From Pseudomonadota bacterium (lineage in GTDB: Bacteria; Pseudomonadota; Alphaproteobacteria; Caulobacterales; Caulobacteraceae): a DNA stretch of 59,611 nucleotides. Shown here in pieces: positions 7,964-17,214 of the stretch (position 1 is the stretch's first letter; each line of letters opens with the position of its first letter). Both the position numbers and the translations under genes were made by a program. Location: positions 1 through 59,611 of the forward strand of contig JAKBBV010000014.1 of assembly GCA_021808285.1 (NCBI GenBank). The letters run 5' to 3'. The notes beneath the pieces were generated by a model, which was not told where the DNA came from, ran no database searches, and saw nothing but the letters and a program-made list of their open reading frames with translations.

Positions 7964-8285
7964 GCCATCTCGGTCAAGGATACCCTCCGGCTCTCCATCG
8001 CCGTCTTCCCGCGCGGGAATAGGGGTCAATTCGCCGGAAGAGGAGTCTATTCTTGTCGATGCGCGCGGCCATCGATGTCCCGTGCCGACGTTACGCTTCG
8101 CCAAGGCGCTCCTCGACTCCAAGCCCGGCGTGCGGGTGGAATTGATCGCCGACGATCCCATGGCGCGTATCGATGCCCCACATTACCTCGCCGACTCTGG
8201 TCACGAGCTGATTCTTGCGGAGATCGCCGAGGGCCTGGTGCGCGTGGTGGCCCGAAGACGACGGACTGACAATGAACAGACCTGA
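7962..8285 (+). CDS. tusA: TusA/SirA-family sulfur carrier protein
   Basis: The last 75 or so residues are a TusA fold (ILVDARGHRCPVPTLRFAKAL), with the conserved Cys in RCPVP that carries a persulfide sulfur for tRNA thiolation, molybdenum cofactor or other sulfur relay. The GATGGART-like DARG motif is present. The only ATG in frame near the domain is at 7962, giving a 30-residue Ser/Pro-rich N-terminal extension not usual for TusA. GAGGAG at about 8040 suggests translation might begin later at a non-standard codon. 107 residues as called. Confidence 0.75.
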   Translation: MPSRSRIPSGSPSPSSRAGIGVNSPEEESILVDARGHRCPVPTLRFAKALLDSKPGVRVELIADDPMARIDAPHYLADSGHELILAEIAEGLVRVVARRRRTDNEQT

Positions 8286-8468
8286 ATGCAGGATTCGGAC
8301 AGGGGGAGAGGAGGAGTGCGGCGCGCCGTAGGGGGGGTGACGACGCGCCGCCAGGATGATCGAGGCTCCTCCTGGTCGCCGCCACCGCCACGAGGGACGG
8401 GAAAGGGCGGAAGCAGCGGACGCTCGGGATATAGGCCCCGCAGGCTGAACCCAGGATGAACGGCAAGT

Positions 8469-9599
8469 TCAGATTGCGTTGCAAGCGACAAGTGCGCCGA
8501 TGGCGGCCTCGCTCAGTCCCCAGTCGGCCAGCGCTTCGCGGGAATGCGCGCCGATTCCAGGCGGCGGCCCCGACACCGCCCCGGGCGTCCTTGAAAAGCG
8601 CGGAGCGGGCGCGGGCTGAATCACGCCCTCGATCTCAAGGAAGGTCCCGCGAGCCTTATTGTGGGGGTGCTGGGGGGCCTCATCGAGATCGAGCACTGGG
8701 GCGAAACAGACGTCCGAACCGCCCATGATCGAGGACCATTCGTCGCGTGTCTTGGTGGCGATCACGCGGGCCAGCGCCTCACGAAGCTGCGGCCATTTGG
8801 AGCGATCCATTTGATGGGCGAACTGGGGGTCGGTGATCCCGGTCTTCTCCAGCAGCAGTGCATAGAACTGCGGTTCGATGGAGCCGATGGAGATCCATTT
8901 TCCATCAGAACAGCGATAGGTGTCATAGAAATGTGCTCCCCCGTCGAGGAGATTGGAGCGCCTCTCTCCCGTCCAGGCCCCGGCGGCCTTGAAGCCGTAG
9001 AACATGGCCATAAGGGAGGCGGCCCCGTCGCTCATGGCGCAATCGACGACCTGTCCTTCGCCCGTCCTTCGCGCGTGGATCACGCCAGCCAGGAGACCAA
9101 AGGCCAGGTAGAGGGCGCCGCCTCCGAAATCGCCGACAAGATTGAGCGGCGGAACGGGTTTCTCCTCCGTGCCAATTGCGCTCAGGGCCCCACTGATGGC
9201 GATATAATTCATGTCGTGACCCGCAGCCGAGGCATAGGGACCACTCTGCCCCCATCCGGTCATCCGACCATAGACCAGGGCGGGATTGCGCTTGAGCGCC
9301 ACGTCCGGCCCCAGGCCGAGGCGCTCCATCACGCCGGGTCGGAAGCCTTCGAGCACCGCATCGCAACGCTCCATCAATTCGAGGCACGCAGCGATGGCTT
9401 CAGGCGTCTTGAGGTCCATCGCCACGGAACGACGCCCGCGCGCGGTGATATCAGTGCGCGAGCCGCCCCGCCCGCCGCCCTTGCGATCGATTCGGACGAC
9501 GTCGGCGCCGAGATCAGAGAGGAGCATGCCGCAAAACGGGCCGGGGCCGATGCCTGCAAACTCCAGAACCTTCAATCCCGACAACGGTCCCTGTCCCAC
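8469..9599 (-). CDS. CaiB/BaiF family CoA transferase, AMACR-like
   Basis: 376-residue class III CoA-transferase fold protein closest in pattern to alpha-methylacyl-CoA racemase. Residues matching the racemase catalytic set are visible: His128 in AGHDMNYIA, Asp157 in LVGDFGGG and Glu242 in [10 protein letters not shown]. Such enzymes interconvert 2-methylacyl-CoA epimers during branched-chain fatty acid breakdown. A simple CoA transferase function cannot be excluded. The start is GTG at 9599 with GAGGTG upstream. The thiolase and quinone reductase genes are elsewhere, so there is no degradation operon here. Confidence 0.8.
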   Translation of the reverse strand: MGQGPLSGLKVLEFAGIGPGPFCGMLLSDLGADVVRIDRKGGGRGGSRTDITARGRRSVAMDLKTPEAIAACLELMERCDAVLEGFRPGVMERLGLGPDVALKRNPALVYGRMTGWGQSGPYASAAGHDMNYIAISGALSAIGTEEKPVPPLNLVGDFGGGALYLAFGLLAGVIHARRTGEGQVVDCAMSDGAASLMAMFYGFKAAGAWTGERRSNLLDGGAHFYDTYRCSDGKWISIGSIEPQFYALLLEKTGITDPQFAHQMDRSKWPQLREALARVIATKTRDEWSSIMGGSDVCFAPVLDLDEAPQHPHNKARGTFLEIEGVIQPAPAPRFSRTPGAVSGPPPGIGAHSREALADWGLSEAAIGALVACNAI

Positions 9600-9801
9600 C
9601 TGCTCACCTCTGCTCCAAGCCGCGCCTTAAGGGGGCGCCCCAAAGGAATAGACTCCCCTGCCCTATCGTCAGGCAAGCGCGAGAAGCGGGTGCATCACCG
9701 GAACGGCGGTAGCCGTCGCCGGTCAGGGTGGGCTGGCCGGGTCCTGGGAAACCGTGCCATTGAAGGGCCGCGTGATTGCGGCATCGGGATCGGAGGGCGC
9801 C

Positions 9802-10326
9802 ATGCAGGGCTTGGGAGTATCGGAGCTGAGCCCACGGATCATGGCGTCGCTCGGCGGACTGGTGATCGTGGCCCTGATTCTGGTTCTGCGAAACTCGCGA
9901 TCTCGGCCCTTACGCCTCGAACGCCTTTGGATTCGACCCGCCATCGCGGGTCTGGCGGTCGTTGCCCTGCTGATCCGTTCCCCGCCCCTGCTTAACCTCG
10001 CCAACGTCGCTCTGCTTCTGGCGTCGCTGGCCGGCGGAGCGGCGCTGGGCTGGCAGCGTGGGAAGCTGACACGACTGGAGCTCGATCCGGCCAGCAAGCA
10101 GCTCACCGCGCGTGTCTCGCCTCTGGGCGTGGTCATCGTCCTGCTGATCGTGGTCGCCCGGACATTCCTTCGAACAGCTGTGGCGGATGGCGAACTGAGC
10201 CTGCACGGGCTCTCCTCCGCCGACAGTCTCGCCGACGCTCTGGTCTTTTTCGCAGCCGCGACGATGGTCACGCAACAGGCGGAAATCATGATTCGCGCTC
10301 GCCGCCTTTTGGCCGCCAGCGCCTAG
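9802..10326 (+). CDS. Integral membrane protein, CcdC/DUF1453-like
   Basis: 174-residue protein with four to five predicted membrane helices (MASLGGLVIVALILVL, AIAGLAVVALLI, VALLLASLAGGAALGW, VVIVLLIVVARTFL). The LRLERLWIRPA segment and the GWQRGKLTRLELDPASKQL loop resemble the CcdC/DUF1453 membrane family, whose function is unclear. The start at 9802 follows GGAGGG; a longer frame starts at 9754. A hairpin with features of a terminator follows the stop. Confidence 0.6.
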   Translation: MQGLGVSELSPRIMASLGGLVIVALILVLRNSRSRPLRLERLWIRPAIAGLAVVALLIRSPPLLNLANVALLLASLAGGAALGWQRGKLTRLELDPASKQLTARVSPLGVVIVLLIVVARTFLRTAVADGELSLHGLSSADSLADALVFFAAATMVTQQAEIMIRARRLLAASA

Positions 10327-10330
10327 TGGC

Positions 10331-10352
10331 GCCGTCCCCCAGACGGCCTTTA
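10331..10352 (+). terminator. Putative intrinsic terminator
   Basis: GCCGTC and GACGGC form a six-bp stem with a CCCCA loop five bases after the membrane-protein stop codon, followed by CTTTA. The T-run is short, so termination strength is uncertain. Confidence 0.45.
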
Positions 10353-10542
10353 GGACCCTATGGGGCCCAAGACTTGAGAACACTGCGAGACCAATCCTGT
10401 TCGCGAAATCGGGCCGCTGCGTCCGGTCTTTGAGCCGGTTCCGCTTGAACTGGATCGCGATCGTGGTCACCGTCCGCCCTAGATTCAGGCGTTTACGCGC
10501 CGTTGGACCTCCCAGGCCGTTTCCATCGGGTCGGACAGCGCC

Positions 10543-13500
10543 CTAGCGTCGGCGCAGGGCGACTCCGCGGGAAAAGGAGCGCTTTGGCGGCGGCCCGGGC
10601 GGCGGCTTGGGGGCCGGCGCTGGCCATGGCGCGAGGGTTGAGAGCGGCTCGTTGCGCGCCAAGGCGGCAAGAACCTTGAGGATCCTTTCCGCCACCCCGA
10701 GGCGGGCAGCCGCAACCGGCCACTCGCCCTTGATCACGAGTTTCTGATCTGGTCGCAGGGCCCAGGCGGCGGCGTTCTTCTGCACGTAGCCCACCAGTCC
10801 TGCCGGGTTGCCAAAACGAATGCCCCGGAAGGAGACAACCGCCCCCTTTGGGCCGATATCGATCTTGGCGATGTGGCTCTCCCGGCACAGCGCCTTGATT
10901 GCGACGACCTTCAGCAGTTGATCCGCTTCGGGCGGCAGGGGGCCAAATCGATCGATAAGCTCGGCCGCCAGAGCTTCGCGGTCCTGAGGATTTTCCGCAT
11001 CGGAGAGCCGTCGGTAGAGCGCCAGGCGGACGTGGAGATCCGGGACATAGCTCTCTGGTATGAGCACCGCCGCCCCGGCATTGATCTGGGGCGACCATCC
11101 CGTCTCGTCGGGCCCAGAAGGTTCCCCTCTCTCCCCCGCCTTCAGGGCGTTCACGGCGTCCTCCAGCATCTGCTGGTACAGCTCGACGCCGACCTCACGG
11201 ATATGACCGGATTGCTCGTCTCCCAGAAGATTGCCGCCCCCGCGGATATCGAGATCGTGGCTGGCGAGTTGGAAGCCGGCTCCCAGACTGTCGAGCGATT
11301 GGAGAACCTGAAGGCGTTTGGCCGCGAGCGGCGAGAGGGGCGTCTCGAATGGAGTGGTCAGATAGGCGAACGCGCGCGCCTTGGCCCGTCCCACCCTTCC
11401 TCGGAGCTGATAGAGCTGGGCGAGGCCAAACATGTCCGCGCGATGCACGATCAGGGTATTCGCAGAGGGAACATCGAGACCCGACTCGACGATCGTCGTC
11501 GATAGAAGAACGTCGAAGCGGCCCTCATAGAAGGCGCTCATCACGTCTTCGAGCTGGCTCGGCGTCATCTGGCCATGTCCGACCGCGACCTTTACCTCAG
11601 GGACCTGTTCGCGGAGGAAGCGTTCGAGTTCCGGCAGGTCCTTGATGCGCGGGACGACGTAGTAGGTCTGACCGCCCCGATACTTCTCGCGCAGGAGCGC
11701 CTCACGGATGGAAACGGGATCCCACGGGGTCACATAGGTTCGCACCGCCAGCCGATCCACAGGCGGGGTGGCGATGATCGACATCTCGCGGATGCCTGAG
11801 AGCGCCATCTGAAGCGTCCGGGGAATCGGAGTCGCGGTCAGCGTCAACATGTGGACTTCGGTGCGCAGGGCCTTGAGGGCTTCCTTATGCTTCACGCCGA
11901 AGTGCTGTTCCTCATCGACGATGACGAGCCCCAGATCCTTGAAGGCCACGGACTTGGACAGCACCGCGTGGGTGCCGACCACGATCTCGATCTCACCCTT
12001 GGCGAGCCCGCTACGGGTTTCGGCCGCCTCCGCCGCGGGCACAAGCCGAGAGAGCCGACGAACCCGGATCGGCCAACCCCTGAACCGCTCGGTGAAGGTT
12101 GAAAAGTGCTGCCGGGCCAGAAGGGTTGTGGGGCAAACGATCGCCACCTGACGGCCGCTCAAGGCCATGACGAAGGCGGCCCGCAGCGCCACTTCGGTCT
12201 TGCCGAAACCCACGTCGCCGCAGATGAGCCGGTCCATCGGCGTGCCCGAGCTGAAATCCTGCAGCACGTCAGCGATGGCGCTCAGCTGGTCGTCCGTCTC
12301 TTCGTAAGGGAAGCGCGCGCAGAACTCATCAAACAGACCCGCCGGCGGGTCCGTGGGATCGACGGATTGCGTCGCCCGGGCTGCGGCGATGGCGATCAAG
12401 CCCTCGGCCATCTCCCGCAAGCGTTCCTTTGCCCTGGCCCGCCGCGCCTGCCAGGCGGCTCCGCCGAGTCGGTCGAGCGCGACGCCGTCGTCCTCCGATC
12501 CGTATCGGGTCAGCAGGTCAATGTTCTCGACCGGCAGGAACAGCTTGGAGTCCGCAGCGTAGAGGAGTTCGAGGCAATCGTGCGGGGCCTCCATGACGTC
12601 CAGCGTCTTGAGCCCCAGATACCGACCGATGCCGTGATCGATATGGACCACGAGGTCACCCGGCGAGAGCGCCGAGGCCTCGGCAAGGAAATTGGTCGCC
12701 CGTCTCCTTCGGCGGGGGCGCGCCAGTCTGTCGCCCAGAATGTCGGTCTCGGAGATGAACGCGGCGTCCAAAGTCTCGAACCCCGCCTCAAGCGGCAGTA
12801 CGGCTCGCAAAAGCCGGTCCGGCGGTGCGGCGAGAGCGGCCGACCAGTCGGGCGCCAAAGTCGTGTCCTTGAGCCCGTGATCGGCGAGCATGGCAGACAG
12901 TCGTTCGGACGATCCCTGCGACCAGGAGGCGAAGACGACTCTTTTTCCCTGACTTTGCAGGACTTTGGCGTGGTTGGCTGCAGCTTCGAAAAGGTTGACG
13001 CTGTCCTGCGCCCGCTCCGCGGCGAAGCTTCGGCCGGCGCGACCACCCAGATCCAAGACCCCGTCCACCTTCTGGAAACTCGTAAATCGTCGCACGGGTC
13101 GGGCCGCGAGGCGGAGTTCCCAGTCTTCAGGCGGCAGGTAGAGCCGCTCCGGCGGCAGGGCGCGGTAATGGGCGCTTCGGTCGGCGGACTCACGGGCTTC
13201 GAACGCATCGACGATCAGACCCCAACGCTCGGCGCGGGCCTCGTCCGCGAGGTGATCGAGCGTTACCAACGCGTCGTTGGGAAGGGCGTCGAACAAGGTG
13301 TCAAGATGATCGTGAAACAGGGGGAGCCAGTGCTCCATGCCCGCCCGCCGGACCCCCTGACTCACCGCAGCATAGAGGGGATCATCCCCCGGCGCCCCGA
13401 ATTGGGCGAGGTAGCCGGAGCGGAAGCGGGCGATGGACTCGGCGTCCATCAAGACTTCGGCGACGGGGGGCAACTCCACAGAGCTGATCTGGCGGGTCGA

Positions 13501-14115
13501 ACGCTGCGTCTCCGGATCAAACGCTCGGATCGACTCCAGGGTGTCGCCGAACAGGTCGAGACGGACAGGAGCCTCGGCGCCCGGGGGAAAAACATCGATC
13601 ACGCCGCCGCGGATCGCGAACTCTCCCCTCTCCTGCACCGTCGAGGCCTTCTGGTACCCGTTGACGGCAAAATAACGTTCGAGTGCAGCCATATCGACCA
13701 CAGCGCCGACTCGCGCCGAGTAGCGCGCCAGGGCGAGAGTCCTAAGCGGAGGAACCCGCTGAATGGCGGTGGCGACGCTGGCCACAAGCAGAACCCGCTT
13801 TCTCGCGCCCGCGTCTTGGTAGAGCTTGCTCAGTGCGGCCATACGCGCCGCCGAGACCCCTGGGGTAGGGCCGACGCGGTCATAGGGCAGGCAGTCCCAG
13901 GCGGGGAACTCGATGGGCTCGACCTCTGGACAGAAAAACCGGAACGCCTCGATGAAGCTTGACGCCCGGGTGGGGTCCCGCGCGAGAAACACCACGGGCC
14001 GAGATTCCGCCCGGACAAGATCCGCCACGACCAGTGCGTCCAGGCCTTCCGGCGCCCCGGTGACATCAAGATGGCCCGGAAACCCGTGAAGGCGCTGAAA
14101 GAGATCTGAACTCAT
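10543..14115 (-). CDS. mfd: Transcription-repair coupling factor Mfd
   Basis: 1190-residue Mfd, the DNA translocase that removes stalled RNA polymerase and recruits UvrA. The order is complete: UvrB-homology N-terminal module, RNA polymerase-interacting domain (GDLVVHIDHGIGRYLGL), RecG-like translocase with Walker A GDVGFGKTE (about residue 635) and DEEQHFG (about 737), QLRGRVGR motif VI, and the C-terminal UvrA-binding region. Length is normal for the family. It follows sdhE on the same strand with a 5-nt gap, a common alphaproteobacterial arrangement. Confidence 0.97.
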   Translation of the reverse strand: MSSDLFQRLHGFPGHLDVTGAPEGLDALVVADLVRAESRPVVFLARDPTRASSFIEAFRFFCPEVEPIEFPAWDCLPYDRVGPTPGVSAARMAALSKLYQDAGARKRVLLVASVATAIQRVPPLRTLALARYSARVGAVVDMAALERYFAVNGYQKASTVQERGEFAIRGGVIDVFPPGAEAPVRLDLFGDTLESIRAFDPETQRSTRQISSVELPPVAEVLMDAESIARFRSGYLAQFGAPGDDPLYAAVSQGVRRAGMEHWLPLFHDHLDTLFDALPNDALVTLDHLADEARAERWGLIVDAFEARESADRSAHYRALPPERLYLPPEDWELRLAARPVRRFTSFQKVDGVLDLGGRAGRSFAAERAQDSVNLFEAAANHAKVLQSQGKRVVFASWSQGSSERLSAMLADHGLKDTTLAPDWSAALAAPPDRLLRAVLPLEAGFETLDAAFISETDILGDRLARPRRRRRATNFLAEASALSPGDLVVHIDHGIGRYLGLKTLDVMEAPHDCLELLYAADSKLFLPVENIDLLTRYGSEDDGVALDRLGGAAWQARRARAKERLREMAEGLIAIAAARATQSVDPTDPPAGLFDEFCARFPYEETDDQLSAIADVLQDFSSGTPMDRLICGDVGFGKTEVALRAAFVMALSGRQVAIVCPTTLLARQHFSTFTERFRGWPIRVRRLSRLVPAAEAAETRSGLAKGEIEIVVGTHAVLSKSVAFKDLGLVIVDEEQHFGVKHKEALKALRTEVHMLTLTATPIPRTLQMALSGIREMSIIATPPVDRLAVRTYVTPWDPVSIREALLREKYRGGQTYYVVPRIKDLPELERFLREQVPEVKVAVGHGQMTPSQLEDVMSAFYEGRFDVLLSTTIVESGLDVPSANTLIVHRADMFGLAQLYQLRGRVGRAKARAFAYLTTPFETPLSPLAAKRLQVLQSLDSLGAGFQLASHDLDIRGGGNLLGDEQSGHIREVGVELYQQMLEDAVNALKAGERGEPSGPDETGWSPQINAGAAVLIPESYVPDLHVRLALYRRLSDAENPQDREALAAELIDRFGPLPPEADQLLKVVAIKALCRESHIAKIDIGPKGAVVSFRGIRFGNPAGLVGYVQKNAAAWALRPDQKLVIKGEWPVAAARLGVAERILKVLAALARNEPLSTLAPWPAPAPKPPPGPPPKRSFSRGVALRRR

Positions 14116-14120
14116 GGCCC

Positions 14121-14399
14121 TTAACCCCCCGCTCGTGTGGCGCCGGCCTTGGCCGGGCTGAATGCCCGAAGGCGTCGCATCAACGGGGTCTCAAAGGCTG
14201 TGGGCGTCGGAATGCGCTTCTGGATCCAGGCGAAGATGTCGTGATCCGGCTGCTCCAGCAGTTGCTCAAACATCGCAAGCTCGTCTTCGCTTAGAGTCGA
14301 GCCCTCGGCATCGAAGAAGCCGCCCAGGATCAGGTCGGCCTCCCGGAAGCCCCGGCGCCACGCGCGGAAGCGAAGTCGTTTCATGCGAGCTGAGTTCAT
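14121..14399 (-). CDS. sdhE: Succinate dehydrogenase assembly factor SdhE
   Basis: 92-residue member of the SdhE/Sdh5 (YgfY, DUF339) family that helps attach FAD covalently to the succinate dehydrogenase flavoprotein. The diagnostic RGxxE motif is seen as RRGFREADLILGGF (Gly17, Glu20). The position between recG and mfd is typical in alphaproteobacteria. Start is uncertain: ATGs at 14411, 14399 and 14384 are in frame and none has a strong ribosome binding site. Confidence 0.88.
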   Translation of the reverse strand: MNSARMKRLRFRAWRRGFREADLILGGFFDAEGSTLSEDELAMFEQLLEQPDHDIFAWIQKRIPTPTAFETPLMRRLRAFSPAKAGATRAGG

Positions 14400-14474
14400 G
14401 GCCGGCGGCATATAGTCGGAGCGCCGGTCCGACGCTAGAACAGACGCCAGATCAGCTGCGACAGGAACTTGGCG

Positions 14475-14717
14475 TCAGGCCGGATCGCGAAGATAGGGCT
14501 CAACGGGACCTGTGAGGCGAAGAGTCAGCGCCCGACCATGTCGGTCGACCTTGGAGCCGACGGAAAGCCGCACCCAGCCTTCGCTCACGCAGTACTCCTC
14601 AACATTAGTCTTTTCCTCACCCCGGAACCGAACGCCCACTCCGCGGGCGAGGAGCTCCGCATCATGGTAGGGACTGTCGGGGTCGACGGACAGGCGGTCA
14701 GGCAGCAACGCGGTCAT
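14475..14717 (-). CDS. DUF3297 family protein
   Basis: 80-residue protein matching DUF3297, a short family of unknown function found mainly in Proteobacteria. The N-terminal LPDRLSVDPDSPYHDAELL and the central EKTNVEEYCVSEGWVRL stretch are the conserved blocks, ending with LTGPVEPYL. It is divergent from recG. No signal peptide or membrane segment is seen, so it is probably cytosolic. Confidence 0.85.
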   Translation of the reverse strand: MTALLPDRLSVDPDSPYHDAELLARGVGVRFRGEEKTNVEEYCVSEGWVRLSVGSKVDRHGRALTLRLTGPVEPYLRDPA

Positions 14718-14800
14718 GGTCCGCCCAATAGCCGGGCCTCGACGGGGCGTCCACCGTCTGCCAGACGGCCCTGTCGCCGAACTCAGTTATGATCCCCTTC

Positions 14801-16873
14801 ATGCGGCCTGCCTCGCTCTTTCCGTTGTTCGCGCCCATCGAGTCGCTACGTGGGGTTGGTGATCGACTCGCCCCTATTCTTCAGCGACACGTCGGTCGCC
14901 GCGTACGCGACCTTGTCTTGCTCAGACCAAGTGCGATTCTGGTTCGTAGCGAGACCCGTATCGCCGATCTCGTCGAAGGCGATGTCGTCATCTTGACGGT
15001 TCGGATCGTAAATCACCTGCCCCCCCGTCGTCCCCGGCAGCCCTGGCGCATCCAAATCGCCGATGAGACCGGGCAAATGGATCTTCTGTTCTTCAAGGGC
15101 TACGGCGCGCATCTGACGGAGCGGCATCCGCTTGGCGCGATCCGCGTCATATCCGGCAAGGTGGAGCGGAACGGCGGGGAGTGGCGCATAGCGCACCCTG
15201 ACTACATCCTCCCCGGCGCGCGCAGGACCGAGATCGCCCTCAAAGAGCCGGTCTATCCGGCCACCGCGGGCTTGACCTCCCGCAACCTCGCCAGACTGGT
15301 GCGTCAAGCCCTGGAGGCGGCGCCGCAATTAGCGGAGTGGCAGGATACCGCTTGGATCTCGCGGCAGGGCTGGCCGAGCTGGCGGATCGCGATCGCGCGC
15401 CTCCATACCCCTGACGGGCCGGAGGCGATCACCCCTCAGGCGCCGGAGCGGCGTCGCTTGGCCTATGACGAGCTCCTCGCTCACCAGCTGGCGCTAGGCG
15501 AGCGACGCGGAATCCAGAAACGCGTGCCGGCCCCTGCCATTCCCCGGTCAAGCCTAGCCGACCGGATCGTGTCCGCTCTGCCATTTCCACTGACGCGCGC
15601 CCAGGTCGAGGCGCGGGAGTCAATCAGCCGCGACTTGGAGAGTGGGGAGAGAATGACCCGGTTGCTGCAAGGCGATGTGGGTTCCGGCAAAACCTTGGTG
15701 GCCCTCCTGGCCATCGCCGATTCGGTCGCAGCCGGACGGCAGGCCGCGCTGATGGCCCCGACCGAAATTCTCGCACGGCAACACTTCGAGACTCTGGCCG
15801 CGCCCCTCGCGGCCCATGGCGTGCGCTCGGCCTTGTTCACCGGACGTCTTAGAGGCGCCGCAAGGGAAGCGCAGGTGGCCGCCTTGCGCTCGGGGGAGAT
15901 CAAAGTCGCTATCGGCACTCACGCCCTGTTCCAGGATGACATCGTATTTGATGGGCTCGCGTTGACCGTGATCGATGAACAGCACCGGTTCGGTGTTTCC
16001 GACCGCGTGCGGCTTCAGGGCAAGGGCGAGGGGGTTCACCTGCTTGCCATGTCGGCGACGCCTATACCCCGCACGCTGGAGCTCACCCTCTATGGCGACC
16101 TGGACGTCTCACGACTGTATGAGAAGCCACCGGGGCGCCGGCCCATTGTGACTCGAGCGTCTCCGATGTCGCGGCTGGGGGAAATTGAGTCACGTCTGTC
16201 CGGGGCGGTCAAGCGCGGTGAGCAGGCATTCTGGATCTGCCCGCTTGTGGCCGAGTCAGAGAAGGTCGACCTGGCCGCAGCCGCGGCTCGGTACGCCGCC
16301 CTCGAACGGCGACTTGGCGACAGAGTGGGCTTGATCCATGGCCGCCTTCCCAATTCCGAGAAGGACGACGTCATGGGGCGGTTCGTCTCTGGGCAAATCG
16401 CAGTCCTGGTGGCGACGACGGTGGTCGAGGTAGGCGTGAATGTTCCCGCGGCGACGATCATGATCATCGAACAGGCGGAGCGCTTTGGCCTGGCCCAGCT
16501 TCATCAGCTCCGTGGACGCGTCGGACGTGGCGCGCGGCCCTCAAGCTGCGTTCTCTTGCACGCCTCCCCTCTGGGTGAAGCGGCAAGGCGACGTCTTGAG
16601 GTTCTGCGGCGCACCGAGGATGGCTTCGAGATCGCCGAACTCGATCTGGAACTTCGCGGCGGCGGCGATCCCTTAGGTCTCGCCCAGAGTGGGTTTCCCG
16701 ACTATCGCCTGGCGGATCCGATCGCGCATCGCGATCTCATTCTCGCGGCGGCGGACGATGCGAGGCTCATTCTCGCTCGCGACCCGCATCTTGAAACCCC
16801 GCGCGGCGAGGCGCTTCGCACCCTGCGGGCCTTGTTCGATTGGCGCGGCGGAAGCATAGAGAGAGCGGACTGA
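14801..16873 (+). CDS. recG: ATP-dependent DNA helicase RecG
   Basis: 690-residue RecG, which remodels stalled replication forks and Holliday junctions. It has the N-terminal wedge (OB-fold) domain, Walker A GDVGSGKT near residue 290, the DEQHRFGV box near 389 and the QLRGRVGRG motif. The ATG at 14801 (MRPASLFPLFAPIESLRG) matches the usual N terminus; another ATG at 14789 is in frame. It runs towards the hldD remnant, with only a weak hairpin between them. Confidence 0.96.
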   Translation: MRPASLFPLFAPIESLRGVGDRLAPILQRHVGRRVRDLVLLRPSAILVRSETRIADLVEGDVVILTVRIVNHLPPRRPRQPWRIQIADETGQMDLLFFKGYGAHLTERHPLGAIRVISGKVERNGGEWRIAHPDYILPGARRTEIALKEPVYPATAGLTSRNLARLVRQALEAAPQLAEWQDTAWISRQGWPSWRIAIARLHTPDGPEAITPQAPERRRLAYDELLAHQLALGERRGIQKRVPAPAIPRSSLADRIVSALPFPLTRAQVEARESISRDLESGERMTRLLQGDVGSGKTLVALLAIADSVAAGRQAALMAPTEILARQHFETLAAPLAAHGVRSALFTGRLRGAAREAQVAALRSGEIKVAIGTHALFQDDIVFDGLALTVIDEQHRFGVSDRVRLQGKGEGVHLLAMSATPIPRTLELTLYGDLDVSRLYEKPPGRRPIVTRASPMSRLGEIESRLSGAVKRGEQAFWICPLVAESEKVDLAAAAARYAALERRLGDRVGLIHGRLPNSEKDDVMGRFVSGQIAVLVATTVVEVGVNVPAATIMIIEQAERFGLAQLHQLRGRVGRGARPSSCVLLHASPLGEAARRRLEVLRRTEDGFEIAELDLELRGGGDPLGLAQSGFPDYRLADPIAHRDLILAAADDARLILARDPHLETPRGEALRTLRALFDWRGGSIERAD

Positions 16874-16886
16874 CGCCTCTTCCGTC

Positions 16887-16901
16887 CCCGCTCCCAGCGG
16901 G
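16887..16901 (+). terminator. Weak hairpin after recG
   Basis: CCCGCT-CCC-AGCGGG forms a compact GC-rich stem 14 bases after the recG stop. No T-run follows, so it may only be a partial or Rho-assisted terminator. Confidence 0.3.
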
Positions 16902-16939
16902 CCCCGGTTACGAAGGGGACAAACACGCGTGACGGCGTA

Positions 16940-17214
16940 CCTGTGCGGCCAGTCTGTCGCCAGATAGGTTTGAACATAGTCTGTGACGGCGTTTTCGATT
17001 GAGGTGGGCGCCTCATTCCACCCAGAAGCCCTGAGTCGCTCCATGCGCGCCTCCGTGAAGTCCTGATAGCGCCCTTTGAGAGCGTCCGTCAGTAGAGCGT
17101 ACTCGATATTCGGCTCGCGGCCGGCGGCGACGGTGACGCGCAGATCTCCGCCGCGATGCTGGAGCCGATGAATCCGGCGCCGCCAGTGACCAGGAAGCGC
17201 GGCGCCCCGCTCAA
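16940..17214 (-). pseudogene. hldD: hldD (rfaD) remnant with large internal deletion
   Basis: ADP-glyceromanno-heptose 6-epimerase is normally about 310-330 residues. Here a TTG start overlaps the hldE stop (TTGA) and opens with the NAD-binding motif FLVTGGAGFIGS, about 23 codons. Near 17144-17152 it jumps, in another frame, to the family's C-terminal end (GREPNIEYALL, GRYQDFTEARMERLRASGW, YVQTYLATDWPHR). About 235 central codons, including the YxxxK catalytic region, are missing, and the original stop is lost. It follows kdsA and hldE. An assembly deletion is the main alternative to a true pseudogene. Confidence 0.82.

Noticed and set aside
8661-9995. 444-codon frame on the plus strand opposite the CoA transferase
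   Set aside because: Antisense shadow; the composition is typical of spurious GC-rich frames.
12106-13962. 618-codon frame on the plus strand opposite mfd
   Set aside because: Exact antisense to the conserved mfd gene, Arg/Gly-rich composition from GC-rich DNA and no family similarity.
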